Source: Euryarchaeota archaeon UBA257
GTDB taxonomy: Archaea; Thermoplasmatota; Poseidoniia; Poseidoniales; Thalassarchaeaceae
NCBI GenBank assembly: GCA_002498985.1
Contig: DAJO01000054.1
Location: 1 to 30,856 of the forward strand
Reading direction: 5' to 3'
DNA length: 30,856 bases
In this document: positions 1 to 8,854 of the stretch, in pieces
Position numbering within the stretch: position 1 is the stretch's first letter
Layout: every line of letters begins with the position of its first letter
Position numbers and translations under genes: made by a program
Notes under the pieces: generated by a model
Databases searched by the model: none
Told to the model about the DNA's origin: nothing
The model's input: only the letters and a program-made list of their open reading frames with translations

Positions 1-1544
1 CTATCCTCTGGTTCTTCAAAGAACATAACTAATCCAATTCTTAGATAATAAAACATTGATAGGGCAGAATTTATTACAATTGCAAAGGCCAACCAAAATA
101 CTGGTTCAACACTAAATAACCAATCGATAACTGATGTTGCATCTGATGCGCCTGTGCCAGCAGAGATATTCACTATTCCATTAATCATCAAAAACTTCGA
201 CAAAAATCCTGACAACGGTGGAACACCTGCTAATGACAACATGAATAAGAACATAGAACCAGCAACTAATGGGTCTCTACGTGCAAGTCCATGTAGATCT
301 TCCAACCTGTGACTTCTTCCTTCTGTTTCGAGAAGAGATAATACCAAGAATGCTCCAAACTTGAAAATTACTAGTACAGCAAGATGGAATACTATAGCTG
401 TTAATACAAGTTCAATTGCTTCTTCGGAACCTAGGCCACTACCAATAGCAGCAAGACCCGCTAACATATATCCTGCATGTGAAACACTGGAGTAAGCCAA
501 CATTCTCTTTGGATTACTGCTAGTCAGAGCAGCTAAGTTACCCCAGGTCATAGTGACAACTGCAATTACTGCAATCGCAGTGTACCAGAACGCTTCGCCT
601 TCAATAGGCATTGTAACCGATACCAAGATTCTCATTAGAGCAACGAATCCCATAGCTTTCGAGGCTGTGGCTAGTAAACCTGCAACAGGTGAGGAGGCCC
701 CAGAATAAGCATCAGGAGCCGCAAGATGGAAAGGCGCTGCCCCTACTTTGAATCCGAATGCAACCAACATCAAACCAACTGCGATGCCGGCGAGAGGATC
801 GACTGATTGTGATTCAGACCACTTCATTGCTAAAGCATCTAATGAGAGATCTCCACTCCATAGATAGAGAAGAGACATACCATAAATTCCAACTGCTGAA
901 GCAACTGAGCCTACGATAAAATACTTCATTCCTGCTTCGCCACCTATCTTACTTTCCTTGTGGAAAGCAACTAGGATATACGAAGATAAAGATGCTAATT
1001 CAATACAAACGAATAGCATAAATAGATGTGTAGCCATAGACATTAGACTCATACCAAGACCAACCATAATCAGAATAATATGGAAATCGACTTGGCGACG
1101 ATTATCAATTAAAGCATCTATTTTCTTAATAGAAATATTCTCGCTATCGCTATCATTAGGTGGCTTTACGTTAACTCTAGCGGGGAGTCTATGTGTAGTT
1201 GCAATCGTAGCAAGAAGCAGTGCAGCGATGAAAATCAAAGAAAATAAACGACTGAATTGTGTAACCTCTAGTGTTTCTCCTATTGGACCATAAGAATTCT
1301 GAGTAAGTCCAAAGAATAAAGCAGATATGAAGATAATTAATGATATCTGATTTGGTAATTTAGGATTATTAGTACTCTTGAAACGACTTCCTCCAATGAA
1401 AACTGGAACATGAATTCTTGTTAGTGGTATTCGGAAACTTGCTTTACCTAAATTAGGAATAAGAATAATTGCAACTAAACCGAATAACATGATTAATTCA
1501 GGAATTATTAATTCCGCTTCAGATGAATTAATTGGAAGATTCAT
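1..1544 (-). CDS. nuoN: NADH-quinone oxidoreductase-like subunit NuoN (C-terminus off the left edge)
   Basis: This is an antiporter-like proton-pumping subunit of the complex I membrane arm. It is not closed within the window: 514 codons are readable from the ATG at 1544, and no stop appears before the left edge. The translation is a chain of hydrophobic helices. It contains the conserved blocks PFHLAAPDAYSGASSPVAGL, a KRMLAYSSVSHAGYML segment and a VPPLSGFLSKF segment, all typical of the NuoL/M/N family. The family is usually about 480-500 residues and the readable part already reaches an YYLRIGLVMFF segment, so probably only some tens of residues are missing. The first ~130 residues include a polar stretch (KPPNDSDSEN). 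The start ATG overlaps the nuoM stop as ATGA, so translation is coupled. It is the last nuo gene visible in this operon. Confidence 0.95.
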   Translation of the reverse strand, partial: MNLPINSSEAELIIPELIMLFGLVAIILIPNLGKASFRIPLTRIHVPVFIGGSRFKSTNNPKLPNQISLIIFISALFFGLTQNSYGPIGETLEVTQFSRLFSLIFIAALLLATIATTHRLPARVNVKPPNDSDSENISIKKIDALIDNRRQVDFHIILIMVGLGMSLMSMATHLFMLFVCIELASLSSYILVAFHKESKIGGEAGMKYFIVGSVASAVGIYGMSLLYLWSGDLSLDALAMKWSESQSVDPLAGIAVGLMLVAFGFKVGAAPFHLAAPDAYSGASSPVAGLLATASKAMGFVALMRILVSVTMPIEGEAFWYTAIAVIAVVTMTWGNLAALTSSNPKRMLAYSSVSHAGYMLAGLAAIGSGLGSEEAIELVLTAIVFHLAVLVIFKFGAFLVLSLLETEGRSHRLEDLHGLARRDPLVAGSMFLFMLSLAGVPPLSGFLSKFLMINGIVNISAGTGASDATSVIDWLFSVEPVFWLAFAIVINSALSMFYYLRIGLVMFFEEPED

Positions 1545-3139
1545 GGTTTCACCCCCTGCTCAATCAGATGATTAAGTAACACTTCTCGAACAAACTCCGT
1601 TGACCAATCAGACATCATATCAAAGAATATTAATGGGAATATTCCAAAGGCAATAGTGAGAATTCCTAGAATAAACATACTAGTATTTTCATTCCAAGTA
1701 ATATCTCTAGGCTCTTCACCATGTAGTGACTCTGGAAGTATACCATGATGTCTATCATTTGACTCGAAAATAGTCTTCTGCATAGATGTTAGATAATATA
1801 CTGCAGTAATAATTAACGTCAATGCGGGTAGAAGAACTAGCCAGCCAAAGCTCATCCAGAAAGCAATCAGTATAGCTACTTCAGCGACGAAACCTGCTAG
1901 TAATGGGAGCCCTAAACTCCCCATCCATCCAAGCATCATATGAGCGGCTAAATACGGCGAATGATGTGCAATTCCTCTCATTGATCCTATTTCTAAAGTA
2001 TGATAATGATGTTTGAAAGCGCCCGCAACAGCGAACAACAGAGGGCTAATAATACCATGAGCAAACATCATGAATAAAGCTCCGGCAATACCTAAAGGTT
2101 GCATCGTAGCGATACCTAAGAATATTAATCCCATATGAGAAACTGATGAATAAGCAACCATTCTTTTCAAATTGGTTTGTCCCATGCACACCCAAGCACC
2201 ATAGACTAAACTTGCCATACCAAGGAAAATTAGAATTGGCGTGAAAACAACTGTTGACTCAGGGAATAATGATACTGCAACTCTCAAGAAGCCATATGCT
2301 CCCATTTTCAGCATTACACCCGCCAATAACATAGAGCCTGCAGTCGGAGCCTGAACGTGAGCGTCAGGAAGCCAAGTATGAACTGGTACGCTAGGCATTT
2401 TTGTTGCAAATCCGATTAATAACAAAATCCAAACCAAATGTCTGAGGCCCTCAGATTGAATCATTTCAGTATTCATTTCTACTAGACTAAAGTGATGACC
2501 CGTTAATGTTCCAGATACTCCTGATACATCTCCAGTATGGAAATACATTATTAAAATTCCAACCAGCATTATGACGCTAGCAGTGAATGTGTAGATGAAG
2601 AACTTCATAGAAGCATATTTTCTATCTTCACCGCCCCAAACTAGTATCAAAAAGAACATTGGTATCAGTGTCATTTCCCAGAATACATAGAATACAAACA
2701 AATCTAAAACTACGAATACACCTAGTAGAGCACCTTCCATAACAAGTATCAATGGATGGAAAATATGGCCTTCTTTAGCATCCCATTCTACCAACATAGA
2801 TAGAGGGATTAATAGAGCTGTTAGCCAAACCATTGGGAGTGAAAGTGCATCAACGCCAACAATCCATGATACACCAATTGATTCGATTAGAGTAACTGGT
2901 TCATCATTCATTAATTCATATTCACCCATATTGATTCCAAGCCAGTCGATACCCCCAAAAGTGGTGAAGGAAAGATATGTTGCGAATGCAAACAATGCCA
3001 TCGAAACTCCAAAACTAACATTACGAGAAAATTTACGTATTGATGATGCTAGGTTACCTGGTAATAGCTGAGGTAAAATAAGTAATAACAAACCTACTCC
3101 AATTGGAGTTAATGTTAGAATTGTCAAAGGATCACTCAA
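1541..3139 (-). CDS. nuoM: NADH-quinone oxidoreductase-like subunit NuoM
   Basis: This 532-residue, multi-span membrane protein is the middle antiporter-like proton-pumping subunit of complex I. The conserved core is visible: FWEMTLIPMFFLILVWGG, with the membrane glutamate, then a VHTWLPDAHVQAPTAGSMLL block, then KRMVAYSSVSHMGLIFLG. The length is close to the usual ~500. The start is a TTG at 3139: a GGGGGTGA ribosome binding site lies four bases upstream, and no better ATG exists nearby. The gene overlaps nuoL by four bases at its 5' end and nuoN by four bases at its 3' end. Identity is secure; the TTG start is an inference from the binding-site spacing. Confidence 0.97.
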   Translation of the reverse strand: MSDPLTILTLTPIGVGLLLLILPQLLPGNLASSIRKFSRNVSFGVSMALFAFATYLSFTTFGGIDWLGINMGEYELMNDEPVTLIESIGVSWIVGVDALSLPMVWLTALLIPLSMLVEWDAKEGHIFHPLILVMEGALLGVFVVLDLFVFYVFWEMTLIPMFFLILVWGGEDRKYASMKFFIYTFTASVIMLVGILIMYFHTGDVSGVSGTLTGHHFSLVEMNTEMIQSEGLRHLVWILLLIGFATKMPSVPVHTWLPDAHVQAPTAGSMLLAGVMLKMGAYGFLRVAVSLFPESTVVFTPILIFLGMASLVYGAWVCMGQTNLKRMVAYSSVSHMGLIFLGIATMQPLGIAGALFMMFAHGIISPLLFAVAGAFKHHYHTLEIGSMRGIAHHSPYLAAHMMLGWMGSLGLPLLAGFVAEVAILIAFWMSFGWLVLLPALTLIITAVYYLTSMQKTIFESNDRHHGILPESLHGEEPRDITWNENTSMFILGILTIAFGIFPLIFFDMMSDWSTEFVREVLLNHLIEQGVKP

Positions 3140-5439
3140 GAACTCACCCCCATTAATAATACGAATATACAGAGAGCCCCTACGGTTGCCATTAAGATAT
3201 AATCTCGAGCACTTCCAGTAGTAAACTTACGTATTTCAAATGACCCAAGAACTGATTTTGATTCTATTTGTTTAACTATTCCGTCAATTATATTTCTATC
3301 AAACCAAGCAGTAAAATCGGCAAAGGGGATAACTGTACGTGCTAATACACCTTCATATAAATCATCGAAATAAAGTCTTTTATCGAGAGCCTCTGACAAT
3401 TGTGATTCTGCTAACCATGAAACATCCTGTTTTCCAAACTTACCTGAAAGATTGACTAACCAGCCAACAAGAAAATTAGCTTTCTCACCTTCTTTGAGTC
3501 TACCTCCGTGTACTCTTGAAGCCATGATAGGCCCGACAATGAAAGAAAGGAATATTGTTACCCAACCTACAAGACGAAGTTTCATATCTTCTGGTAAAAA
3601 TGCATGCTCTAATTCATAGATAATTTGACCAAGCAATGAATCTGCATGACCATGTAAAGAAAGATTATCTGATTTATTTGAAAGGAAGTCGACTACACCT
3701 AAAACAGCTAGTGCAAAGCCACCGATAGCAGTGATAACTGTAAGTATAATTAGTGGTTCCTTAATCCAAGGAGTTGATTCATGTACGTGATCAACAACCT
3801 CACTCTTAGGCTCTCCAGCAAAAGTCATGAACCACATTCTAGACATGTAGAATCCAGTCATTCCAGCAGTTGCGAGAATTAGTATAGCTGGGCCGAGCAT
3901 CAGGGTTTCGCCATGGAAATATGCAGACCATGTTTTGGCGATTATTCCCTCTTTAGACCAAAAACCTCCTATCAGAGGTATTCCAATAATTGACATAGAG
4001 CCGAACATCATAGCAGTAGCAGTAATAGGCAATTTAGATGCTAGTCCGCCCATATTTCTCATATCTTGAGGATCAAAATCATGATCTCCATGGTCTGAAC
4101 CATGATGTAGATGATCATGAGCATGATGAACTTCATGAATTACAGAACCGCTTGCCATGAACAGCATCCCTTTGGCCATTGCATGATTGAAAAGATGGAA
4201 AAGAGAGGCCCCAAGAACAAAATATCCTGCATAATATTCATCTATATTTAAGAAATAAAGTGCTGAACCTAAACCAGTAAATATGTACGCTAATTGAGAC
4301 ATTGTAGAGTATGCTAATACCTTCTTGATATCATTCTGAACAAAAGCAATAGATGCAGCCATAAATGCAGTAATACCTCCTATCCAGGCTACTATCAATC
4401 CAAAGTCTTCTAATCCTGAAACACCGTGATGATGAACATCGACAAATGGCATTAATCTTGCAACTAAGTATAATCCAGCATTTACCATCGTAGCTGCGTG
4501 AATTAATGCGGACACAGGAGTTGGACCTTCCATCGCATCGGGTAACCACACGTGCAATGGGAATTGAGCACTTTTACCAACTGCTCCAATAAATAGCATA
4601 ATTAAAGCCCAAAATAATTCTCCCGAATCTACTACTGCACCACCAATACCTGTTGAAGGGTCATCAAAAACAACTGCGAAATCCAGAGAACCATAAATGT
4701 CGTACAGGATAAATAACCCTACCATTAAGAAAACGTCACCAACTCTTGTAGTCAGAAATGCCTTCTTAGCCGCATAAGCCGCACTTTCTTTCCAGTAATA
4801 GAATCCTATCAATAGATATGAACATAATCCCATAACTTCCCAGAAAATAAACAGCCAAAGGAAGTTGTCAGCAAGTACCATACCAAACATTCCCAGACTG
4901 AACAGAACGAACTCAGCAAAGAAACGATGATTACTATCCTCATTTATTGGATCTGTAGTCATGTAGCCGATAGCGAACCAACAAATCAAGAAGCACAAGA
5001 ATGTCGCTACAAATAGAAGCATCAATGTCAAAGAGTCGACCCAAACACCTACACCAAGTACTCGATTCTGTGCCATTGTGTAATCTGATTGAAGGATATC
5101 AAAAGATATCCACTCTAACCAACTTGTAACATCATTATTTTGAATATCTGCGCTACCTAATAGATAATCATAGATAATCCAAATAGTAGTAGATAAAGAT
5201 ACTAGAAGCGCTGCTAATCCTAGAATTCCCCCTTCCTTAAACGTATTTTTCCAGGTTTCATTTTTATTATACACTTGCCCAGTAATAAGAATAATCGGGA
5301 AAGCGATAAATGGAGCTACTACGATCATCCAAGCAAAATCCGTAGAAGTATTTTCACCTTGTAAAGCCAAGTAAGGAACTATGGCTAAAAACGGCAATAG
5401 CGGTAGAAGAAGACGATACTCATTTTTTGTTTCACCCAT
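3136..5439 (-). CDS. nuoL: NADH-quinone oxidoreductase-like subunit NuoL
   Basis: This is the distal antiporter-like proton-pumping subunit of complex I, 767 residues from the chosen ATG. Family landmarks are FWEVMGLCSYLLIGFYYW, then a FPLHVWLPDAMEGPTPVSAL block with nearby HAATMV, then KKVLAYSTMSQLAYIFTGLG. It is longer than the ~610 residues of E. coli NuoL, with a long C-terminal part that presumably includes the lateral helix and a final membrane anchor near the C-terminus. A His/Asp-rich insert sits at about residues 435-455, after the SVIHE segment. The ATG at 5439 is chosen because AGGTGA lies five bases before it; a GTG nine bases upstream falls inside that binding site. The gene follows nuoK after a ten-base gap. 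Confidence 0.97.
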   Translation of the reverse strand: MGETKNEYRLLLPLLPFLAIVPYLALQGENTSTDFAWMIVVAPFIAFPIILITGQVYNKNETWKNTFKEGGILGLAALLVSLSTTIWIIYDYLLGSADIQNNDVTSWLEWISFDILQSDYTMAQNRVLGVGVWVDSLTLMLLFVATFLCFLICWFAIGYMTTDPINEDSNHRFFAEFVLFSLGMFGMVLADNFLWLFIFWEVMGLCSYLLIGFYYWKESAAYAAKKAFLTTRVGDVFLMVGLFILYDIYGSLDFAVVFDDPSTGIGGAVVDSGELFWALIMLFIGAVGKSAQFPLHVWLPDAMEGPTPVSALIHAATMVNAGLYLVARLMPFVDVHHHGVSGLEDFGLIVAWIGGITAFMAASIAFVQNDIKKVLAYSTMSQLAYIFTGLGSALYFLNIDEYYAGYFVLGASLFHLFNHAMAKGMLFMASGSVIHEVHHAHDHLHHGSDHGDHDFDPQDMRNMGGLASKLPITATAMMFGSMSIIGIPLIGGFWSKEGIIAKTWSAYFHGETLMLGPAILILATAGMTGFYMSRMWFMTFAGEPKSEVVDHVHESTPWIKEPLIILTVITAIGGFALAVLGVVDFLSNKSDNLSLHGHADSLLGQIIYELEHAFLPEDMKLRLVGWVTIFLSFIVGPIMASRVHGGRLKEGEKANFLVGWLVNLSGKFGKQDVSWLAESQLSEALDKRLYFDDLYEGVLARTVIPFADFTAWFDRNIIDGIVKQIESKSVLGSFEIRKFTTGSARDYILMATVGALCIFVLLMGVSS

Positions 5440-5449
5440 CAAAATCACC

Positions 5450-5752
5450 TCAGTTCCTCAAAATATTAGCTTCATCAAGAGAGATGGTCTCCTGCGTACT
5501 GTATAAGGAAAGTAAAATCGCTAAACCAATTGCAACTTCTGCTGCTGCGATTGCTATTGCTATAGCAGTGAAAACCCAGCCATCAACGTCTCCATAATGT
5601 GACGCCCCAGCTACAAAGTTTAGATTTGCAGCATTCAACATTACTTCTATGCACATCAAAACAATAATGGCATTTTTTCTTGTAAATGCGCCTAAAAGAC
5701 CTATTCCAAAGAGGATTACTCCAAGTCCAGAAATCCAACTTGGGTCTATCAT
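5450..5752 (-). CDS. nuoK: NADH-quinone oxidoreductase-like subunit NuoK
   Basis: This 100-residue protein has three membrane helices and is the small MrpC-like subunit of the complex I membrane arm. The diagnostic middle helix carries CIEVMLNAANLNFVA, with the conserved membrane glutamate (CIE). The third helix contains AIAAAEVAIGLAILLSLY, with the second conserved glutamate (AAAE). Length matches the family (~100). The start is the ATG at 5752, which overlaps the stop of the preceding nuoJ2 gene as ATGA. An upstream in-frame extension of eight residues would lie inside nuoJ2 and does not resemble NuoK. Confidence 0.97.
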   Translation of the reverse strand: MIDPSWISGLGVILFGIGLLGAFTRKNAIIVLMCIEVMLNAANLNFVAGASHYGDVDGWVFTAIAIAIAAAEVAIGLAILLSLYSTQETISLDEANILRN

Positions 5753-6021
5753 GACTCTTCGCCCCCCATATCCCAAATCAGATTGATTAGTCTTTCATCA
5801 CGTACAAGGTAAGAAGCCCCTACCATAGCCATGGCTAACAAAGCGCCCAGAATCACGGTTGCAATAGCCCACTCGTCACCGTATAGTGAAAGTGCGAAAT
5901 CAATTGTTGTTGGTGGAGTAGATGATGATCCCCCCCACATTGAATGTGACATTACTTCGTTCAGCATTACTAAAATGAAGGCAAATAATCCTAGTTTTGT
6001 TAACGCCGAAAGTGCTTTCAT
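5749..6021 (-). CDS. nuoJ2: Complex I subunit NuoJ, C-terminal half (split gene)
   Basis: This 90-residue protein has two predicted membrane helices (about residues 8-26 and 51-70) separated by a polar, Ser/Thr/Pro-rich loop. Its position, between the N-terminal NuoJ half and nuoK, and its helix layout match the C-terminal half of NuoJ (the MrpB/ND6 equivalent). In most bacteria NuoJ is a single protein of ~170-180 residues; a split into two genes is known in haloarchaea and related archaea. The split here is not a sequencing frameshift: the ATG at 6021 has its own AAGGTGA binding site six bases upstream and overlaps the nuoJ1 stop as ATGA. On sequence alone this half is weakly conserved, so assignment rests partly on gene order. 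Confidence 0.85.
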   Translation of the reverse strand: MKALSALTKLGLFAFILVMLNEVMSHSMWGGSSSTPPTTIDFALSLYGDEWAIATVILGALLAMAMVGASYLVRDERLINLIWDMGGEES

Positions 6022-6287
6022 TGAATATCACCTTCTTGAATTTGACGGCGGGTAAGCATTACACCGAATTGAACTACAAGCATTACAGAACCAAGATAAA
6101 CTAAAATTTGTATTGCTGCTAGCATTTCTGCTGATGCCATTACCATGACTCCAGCAACTGCTAAAAATGTAAGCATGAGTGAGAGGAGTGAATGAGCTAC
6201 TCTTCTAGCATAAACACACCCAAGAGCACCAATAATTGCAGCAGCGGAAAGAATTACAAAAACAATTGCTTCAAAATCTATTGCCAT
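6018..6287 (-). CDS. nuoJ1: Complex I subunit NuoJ, N-terminal half (split gene)
   Basis: This 89-residue protein has three membrane helices and is the N-terminal half of NuoJ. The conserved stretches are a VARRVAHSLLSLMLTFLAVA-like helix, and AEMLAAIQILVYLGSVMLVVQF, which carries the signature (EFLAxxQIxVYxGAVMVL-like) of the pi-bulge helix involved in coupling. The start at 6287 (MAIDFEAIV) is preferred over an upstream in-frame extension of 18 residues that would overlap the nuoI end and is lysine/arginine-rich. A GAGG motif lies about nine bases upstream. Only a few bases separate it from the nuoI stop. Confidence 0.92.
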   Translation of the reverse strand: MAIDFEAIVFVILSAAAIIGALGCVYARRVAHSLLSLMLTFLAVAGVMVMASAEMLAAIQILVYLGSVMLVVQFGVMLTRRQIQEGDIQ

Positions 6288-6291
6288 AAAA

Positions 6292-7269
6292 TCATGCCTC
6301 CGATTTAGCGGCTGCAGCCGCTTTAGCTGCTTTTTTCTCACGCTTAGTTTTCTCTTTCTGAGCCCTCTTGGCTAATTCCATGTCTACTCTTTCCTGGTGT
6401 ACAACCGGAAGTAATCTAGTACGATCAGCATCAAACCAAAGATCTTCTCTAGTATATCCTGTCATTCCATCATATTCATTTGTCATAAAGAATGACTCGA
6501 AAGGACATGCTTCAGCACACAAACCACAGAACATACATCTTCCAATATCGATTCGGCCTGAGACAATTTCTACTTCCGCTGGCTTTAGAGAGGACATTTC
6601 TACAGACTCAATACCAGAACCATCTTGCCATCGGACTGTTGCTTTGTCTCCACTAATATCAATGACCTCTGCGAAGTCATATTGTTGTGGAGGTGCAGTA
6701 TGTTCATGCATTAAATCAAAATCCTCGATTTCTTCAAAGGTTTCTTTTCTTCTAGCGGCTAAACCGCCAGATTCTAATTCACTACCAAGTCCATGCCATT
6801 CATCTCCCTCATCAGTTGTATCAAGAACATTGACTCTAGTTTCTGAAGTCATGTGAAGGCAATCATTAGGGCAAGCTTTCACACATGCTTTACATGCAGT
6901 ACAAGTTTCCCAAACAATTCCAATCCTTCCATTGTAATTTCCTGGGACGAAAAGCCAAGGCTCCATGTCCTCAAGTCTTTCATACGGGTACATGATAGTA
7001 ACCGGCCTTTCTAAGAAAGGTAGAGCCGGCGATGATTCTCTGTCCGCAGCATATATTTGTCCAGAGGAAGGATGATTGTCGCCAATTCTTTCCAAAGTAA
7101 ATTCATCAGTGAGGTTTGCTCTCTGTCCATGATAATTATTTTTCAGGAATTTTGCTTTACCGATATATGGGACTGTCCTGAGTGCAGTCTTCAAAGTAAT
7201 CCACATAGGTTTGATTACTAGATTTCTAAAATTTGGTGTTGCGTGAGGGTGTCCTGTATTGTAATCCAT
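6292..7269 (-). CDS. nuoI: Complex I iron-sulfur subunit NuoI with a large inter-cluster insertion
   Basis: This peripheral-arm subunit relays electrons through two [4Fe-4S] clusters (N6a/N6b) toward NuoB. Both ferredoxin motifs are intact: CTACKACVKACP (C123, C126, C129, C133) and CMFCGLCAEACP (C245, C248, C251, C255). In ordinary NuoI the last Cys of motif one and the first of motif two are about 30 residues apart; here they are 112 apart. The insert is acidic at first, then has a compact beta-rich stretch (about residues 198-238) resembling an SH3/Tudor-like module. The N-terminus is also long (~120 residues before the first Cys) and the C-terminus is a Lys/Ala-rich tail. The ATG at 7269 has GGAGGTGA five bases upstream; an upstream GTG lies inside that site. 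Confidence 0.95.
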   Translation of the reverse strand: MDYNTGHPHATPNFRNLVIKPMWITLKTALRTVPYIGKAKFLKNNYHGQRANLTDEFTLERIGDNHPSSGQIYAADRESSPALPFLERPVTIMYPYERLEDMEPWLFVPGNYNGRIGIVWETCTACKACVKACPNDCLHMTSETRVNVLDTTDEGDEWHGLGSELESGGLAARRKETFEEIEDFDLMHEHTAPPQQYDFAEVIDISGDKATVRWQDGSGIESVEMSSLKPAEVEIVSGRIDIGRCMFCGLCAEACPFESFFMTNEYDGMTGYTREDLWFDADRTRLLPVVHQERVDMELAKRAQKEKTKREKKAAKAAAAAKSEA

Positions 7270-7281
7270 TTTTTTCACCTC

Positions 7282-8853
7282 CTAATCTCTTCTACTTCCT
7301 GGATATGCTTTATCCAATGTTTGAGTACTGTAAGGCCTTCTTGAATACTCTAATGCATCTTTGTCTTCATCTATTGCATAAACAACAAACAGAATAATTC
7401 CTAGAACTGTGATCACTGGTGGAACCCAAATAGGCCAACTTGTGCCTGTCCAGACTTCTAAACGCAAATACATTGCAATTGCAAGATTTAATATAGATAG
7501 TGGGAGCAAGTATCTCCAGCCAAATTCCAAAATCTGATCTGTTCTAATCCTGTGTAAAGATGCACGGACCCAAACAAAGAAAGCGAAGAGCAACCATGCT
7601 TTGAGTAAGACGACCACTAAACCAGGGATTAAATCTACAATAGTCCCAATCACTGGTATACCAGAAAGTGTATCTTGGAATGGAAATTCCCATCCGCCAA
7701 GGAAGAACATAGCAAATAGGATACATGCAGCATAAGCTCTCATCATCTCCACAGCGAACATTAAACCCCAACGAATTCCTCCATACTCAGTCCACCATCC
7801 TTCTACGAGCTCAGCTTCTGCTTCAGGCATATCAAATGGAATTCTCTCAACCTCTGCAATCATTGTAATCAAGAATAGCGCAGCACCCAAAGGAAGCATA
7901 AATAGATTCCAAGTATCAGATGTTTCAATCTGGAAGTCTACAATTTCAAGAATATTGAAAGAACCGCTAATTACTGCAATCGAAAGTACTGTGATTAGCA
8001 GAGGGATTTCATATGCAGTCAATTGCGCTGCAGAACGCATTCCGCCAATCAATGTATATTTGTTATTTGATGCCCAACCGGCGAAGAATACTCCAAGAGG
8101 TGCAACTCCAAATATAGCCATAAGGAATAGTAGGGAAAGATCTGGATTAGCTGCCCAAATATGAGGACCGAATGGAATGAAGGCATAACACATTATTGTT
8201 GTTGCTATAATAATTACAGGAGCAACTTCAAAAACTAATTTATCCGCTTTTTCTGGTATTAAATGCTCTTTTGTAGCGAACTTCATGAAATCTGCCAATG
8301 CCTGGAAGAAACCTGGGAATAGGAACCAGATTCCATGGTATCCTCGATTTCCCACTCTATCAATTGTTTCTAAGTGATGACTATTACCGAATGCAGAATT
8401 CAAACTCTTATTCAGCATACCTATTGGGACTCCCATGCCCATTGGTAATTTATTCCACCAATCTCCCGCAGTAGAAGGACCCTCTCCTATCCACAAACTT
8501 CTCAATGAAGTGGTGGCACCAATTCTATCCATTAAACGACCTATGAACTTCCTCTCGATGTAAGGGACGACCATCAAAGTCAACATCATTGTAGTAAAAA
8601 CTACTGTGCACATAATCGTCGAAACGAAAAATGCTTCTAAGGAGGGTTGTATGTCTGCGAAACCAGATTGAAGATTAATCTCAGAACCGAACACAATCGG
8701 TTCTTCGAGGAACCATCTCGGCCTTGTAATAGAAAATTCTAGATCTATATCGCTTGAAGGAAGAACATCATGAGTTTTGTCCATTGACCAACCTACTAAT
8801 GACTCTGTCCAACCACGAACATCTAACCAGTCACTGCTTGCCATATATCTCAT
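7282..8853 (-). CDS. nuoH: Complex I quinone-site membrane subunit NuoH with N-terminal extension and loop insertion
   Basis: This subunit forms the membrane part of the quinone tunnel at the junction with NuoB/NuoD. Family hallmarks are the YIERK segment at the end of the first helix, LFAGWASNNKYTLIGGMR, the acidic VERIPFDMPEAEAELVEG loop and FFVWVRASLHRIRTDQILEFGW. It is about 523 residues against the usual ~320-340. The excess is a ~60-residue polar N-terminal extension, a ~65-residue insertion right after helix 1 (about residues 114-181) and a longer C-terminus. Start choice is uncertain: the ATG at 8853 follows the nuoD stop by one base with AGGTGAG abutting it; the ATG at 8844 is the alternative. 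Confidence 0.93.
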   Translation of the reverse strand: MRYMASSDWLDVRGWTESLVGWSMDKTHDVLPSSDIDLEFSITRPRWFLEEPIVFGSEINLQSGFADIQPSLEAFFVSTIMCTVVFTTMMLTLMVVPYIERKFIGRLMDRIGATTSLRSLWIGEGPSTAGDWWNKLPMGMGVPIGMLNKSLNSAFGNSHHLETIDRVGNRGYHGIWFLFPGFFQALADFMKFATKEHLIPEKADKLVFEVAPVIIIATTIMCYAFIPFGPHIWAANPDLSLLFLMAIFGVAPLGVFFAGWASNNKYTLIGGMRSAAQLTAYEIPLLITVLSIAVISGSFNILEIVDFQIETSDTWNLFMLPLGAALFLITMIAEVERIPFDMPEAEAELVEGWWTEYGGIRWGLMFAVEMMRAYAACILFAMFFLGGWEFPFQDTLSGIPVIGTIVDLIPGLVVVLLKAWLLFAFFVWVRASLHRIRTDQILEFGWRYLLPLSILNLAIAMYLRLEVWTGTSWPIWVPPVITVLGIILFVVYAIDEDKDALEYSRRPYSTQTLDKAYPGSRRD

Positions 8854-8854
8854 C

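Noticed and set aside
958..1293. A 111-codon plus-strand frame opposite nuoN
   Set aside because: The minus strand encodes conserved NuoN sequence over the whole stretch; the plus-strand translation matches nothing I know.
5749..6287. NuoJ split seen as a frameshift or assembly error
   Set aside because: The second half has its own ATG and ribosome binding site with a 4-base overlap, and a split NuoJ is known in other archaea.
6368..6856. A 162-codon open frame on the plus strand opposite nuoI
   Set aside because: It is antisense to an intact, conserved gene, has no ribosome binding site or recognisable product, and arises from the codon usage of nuoI.
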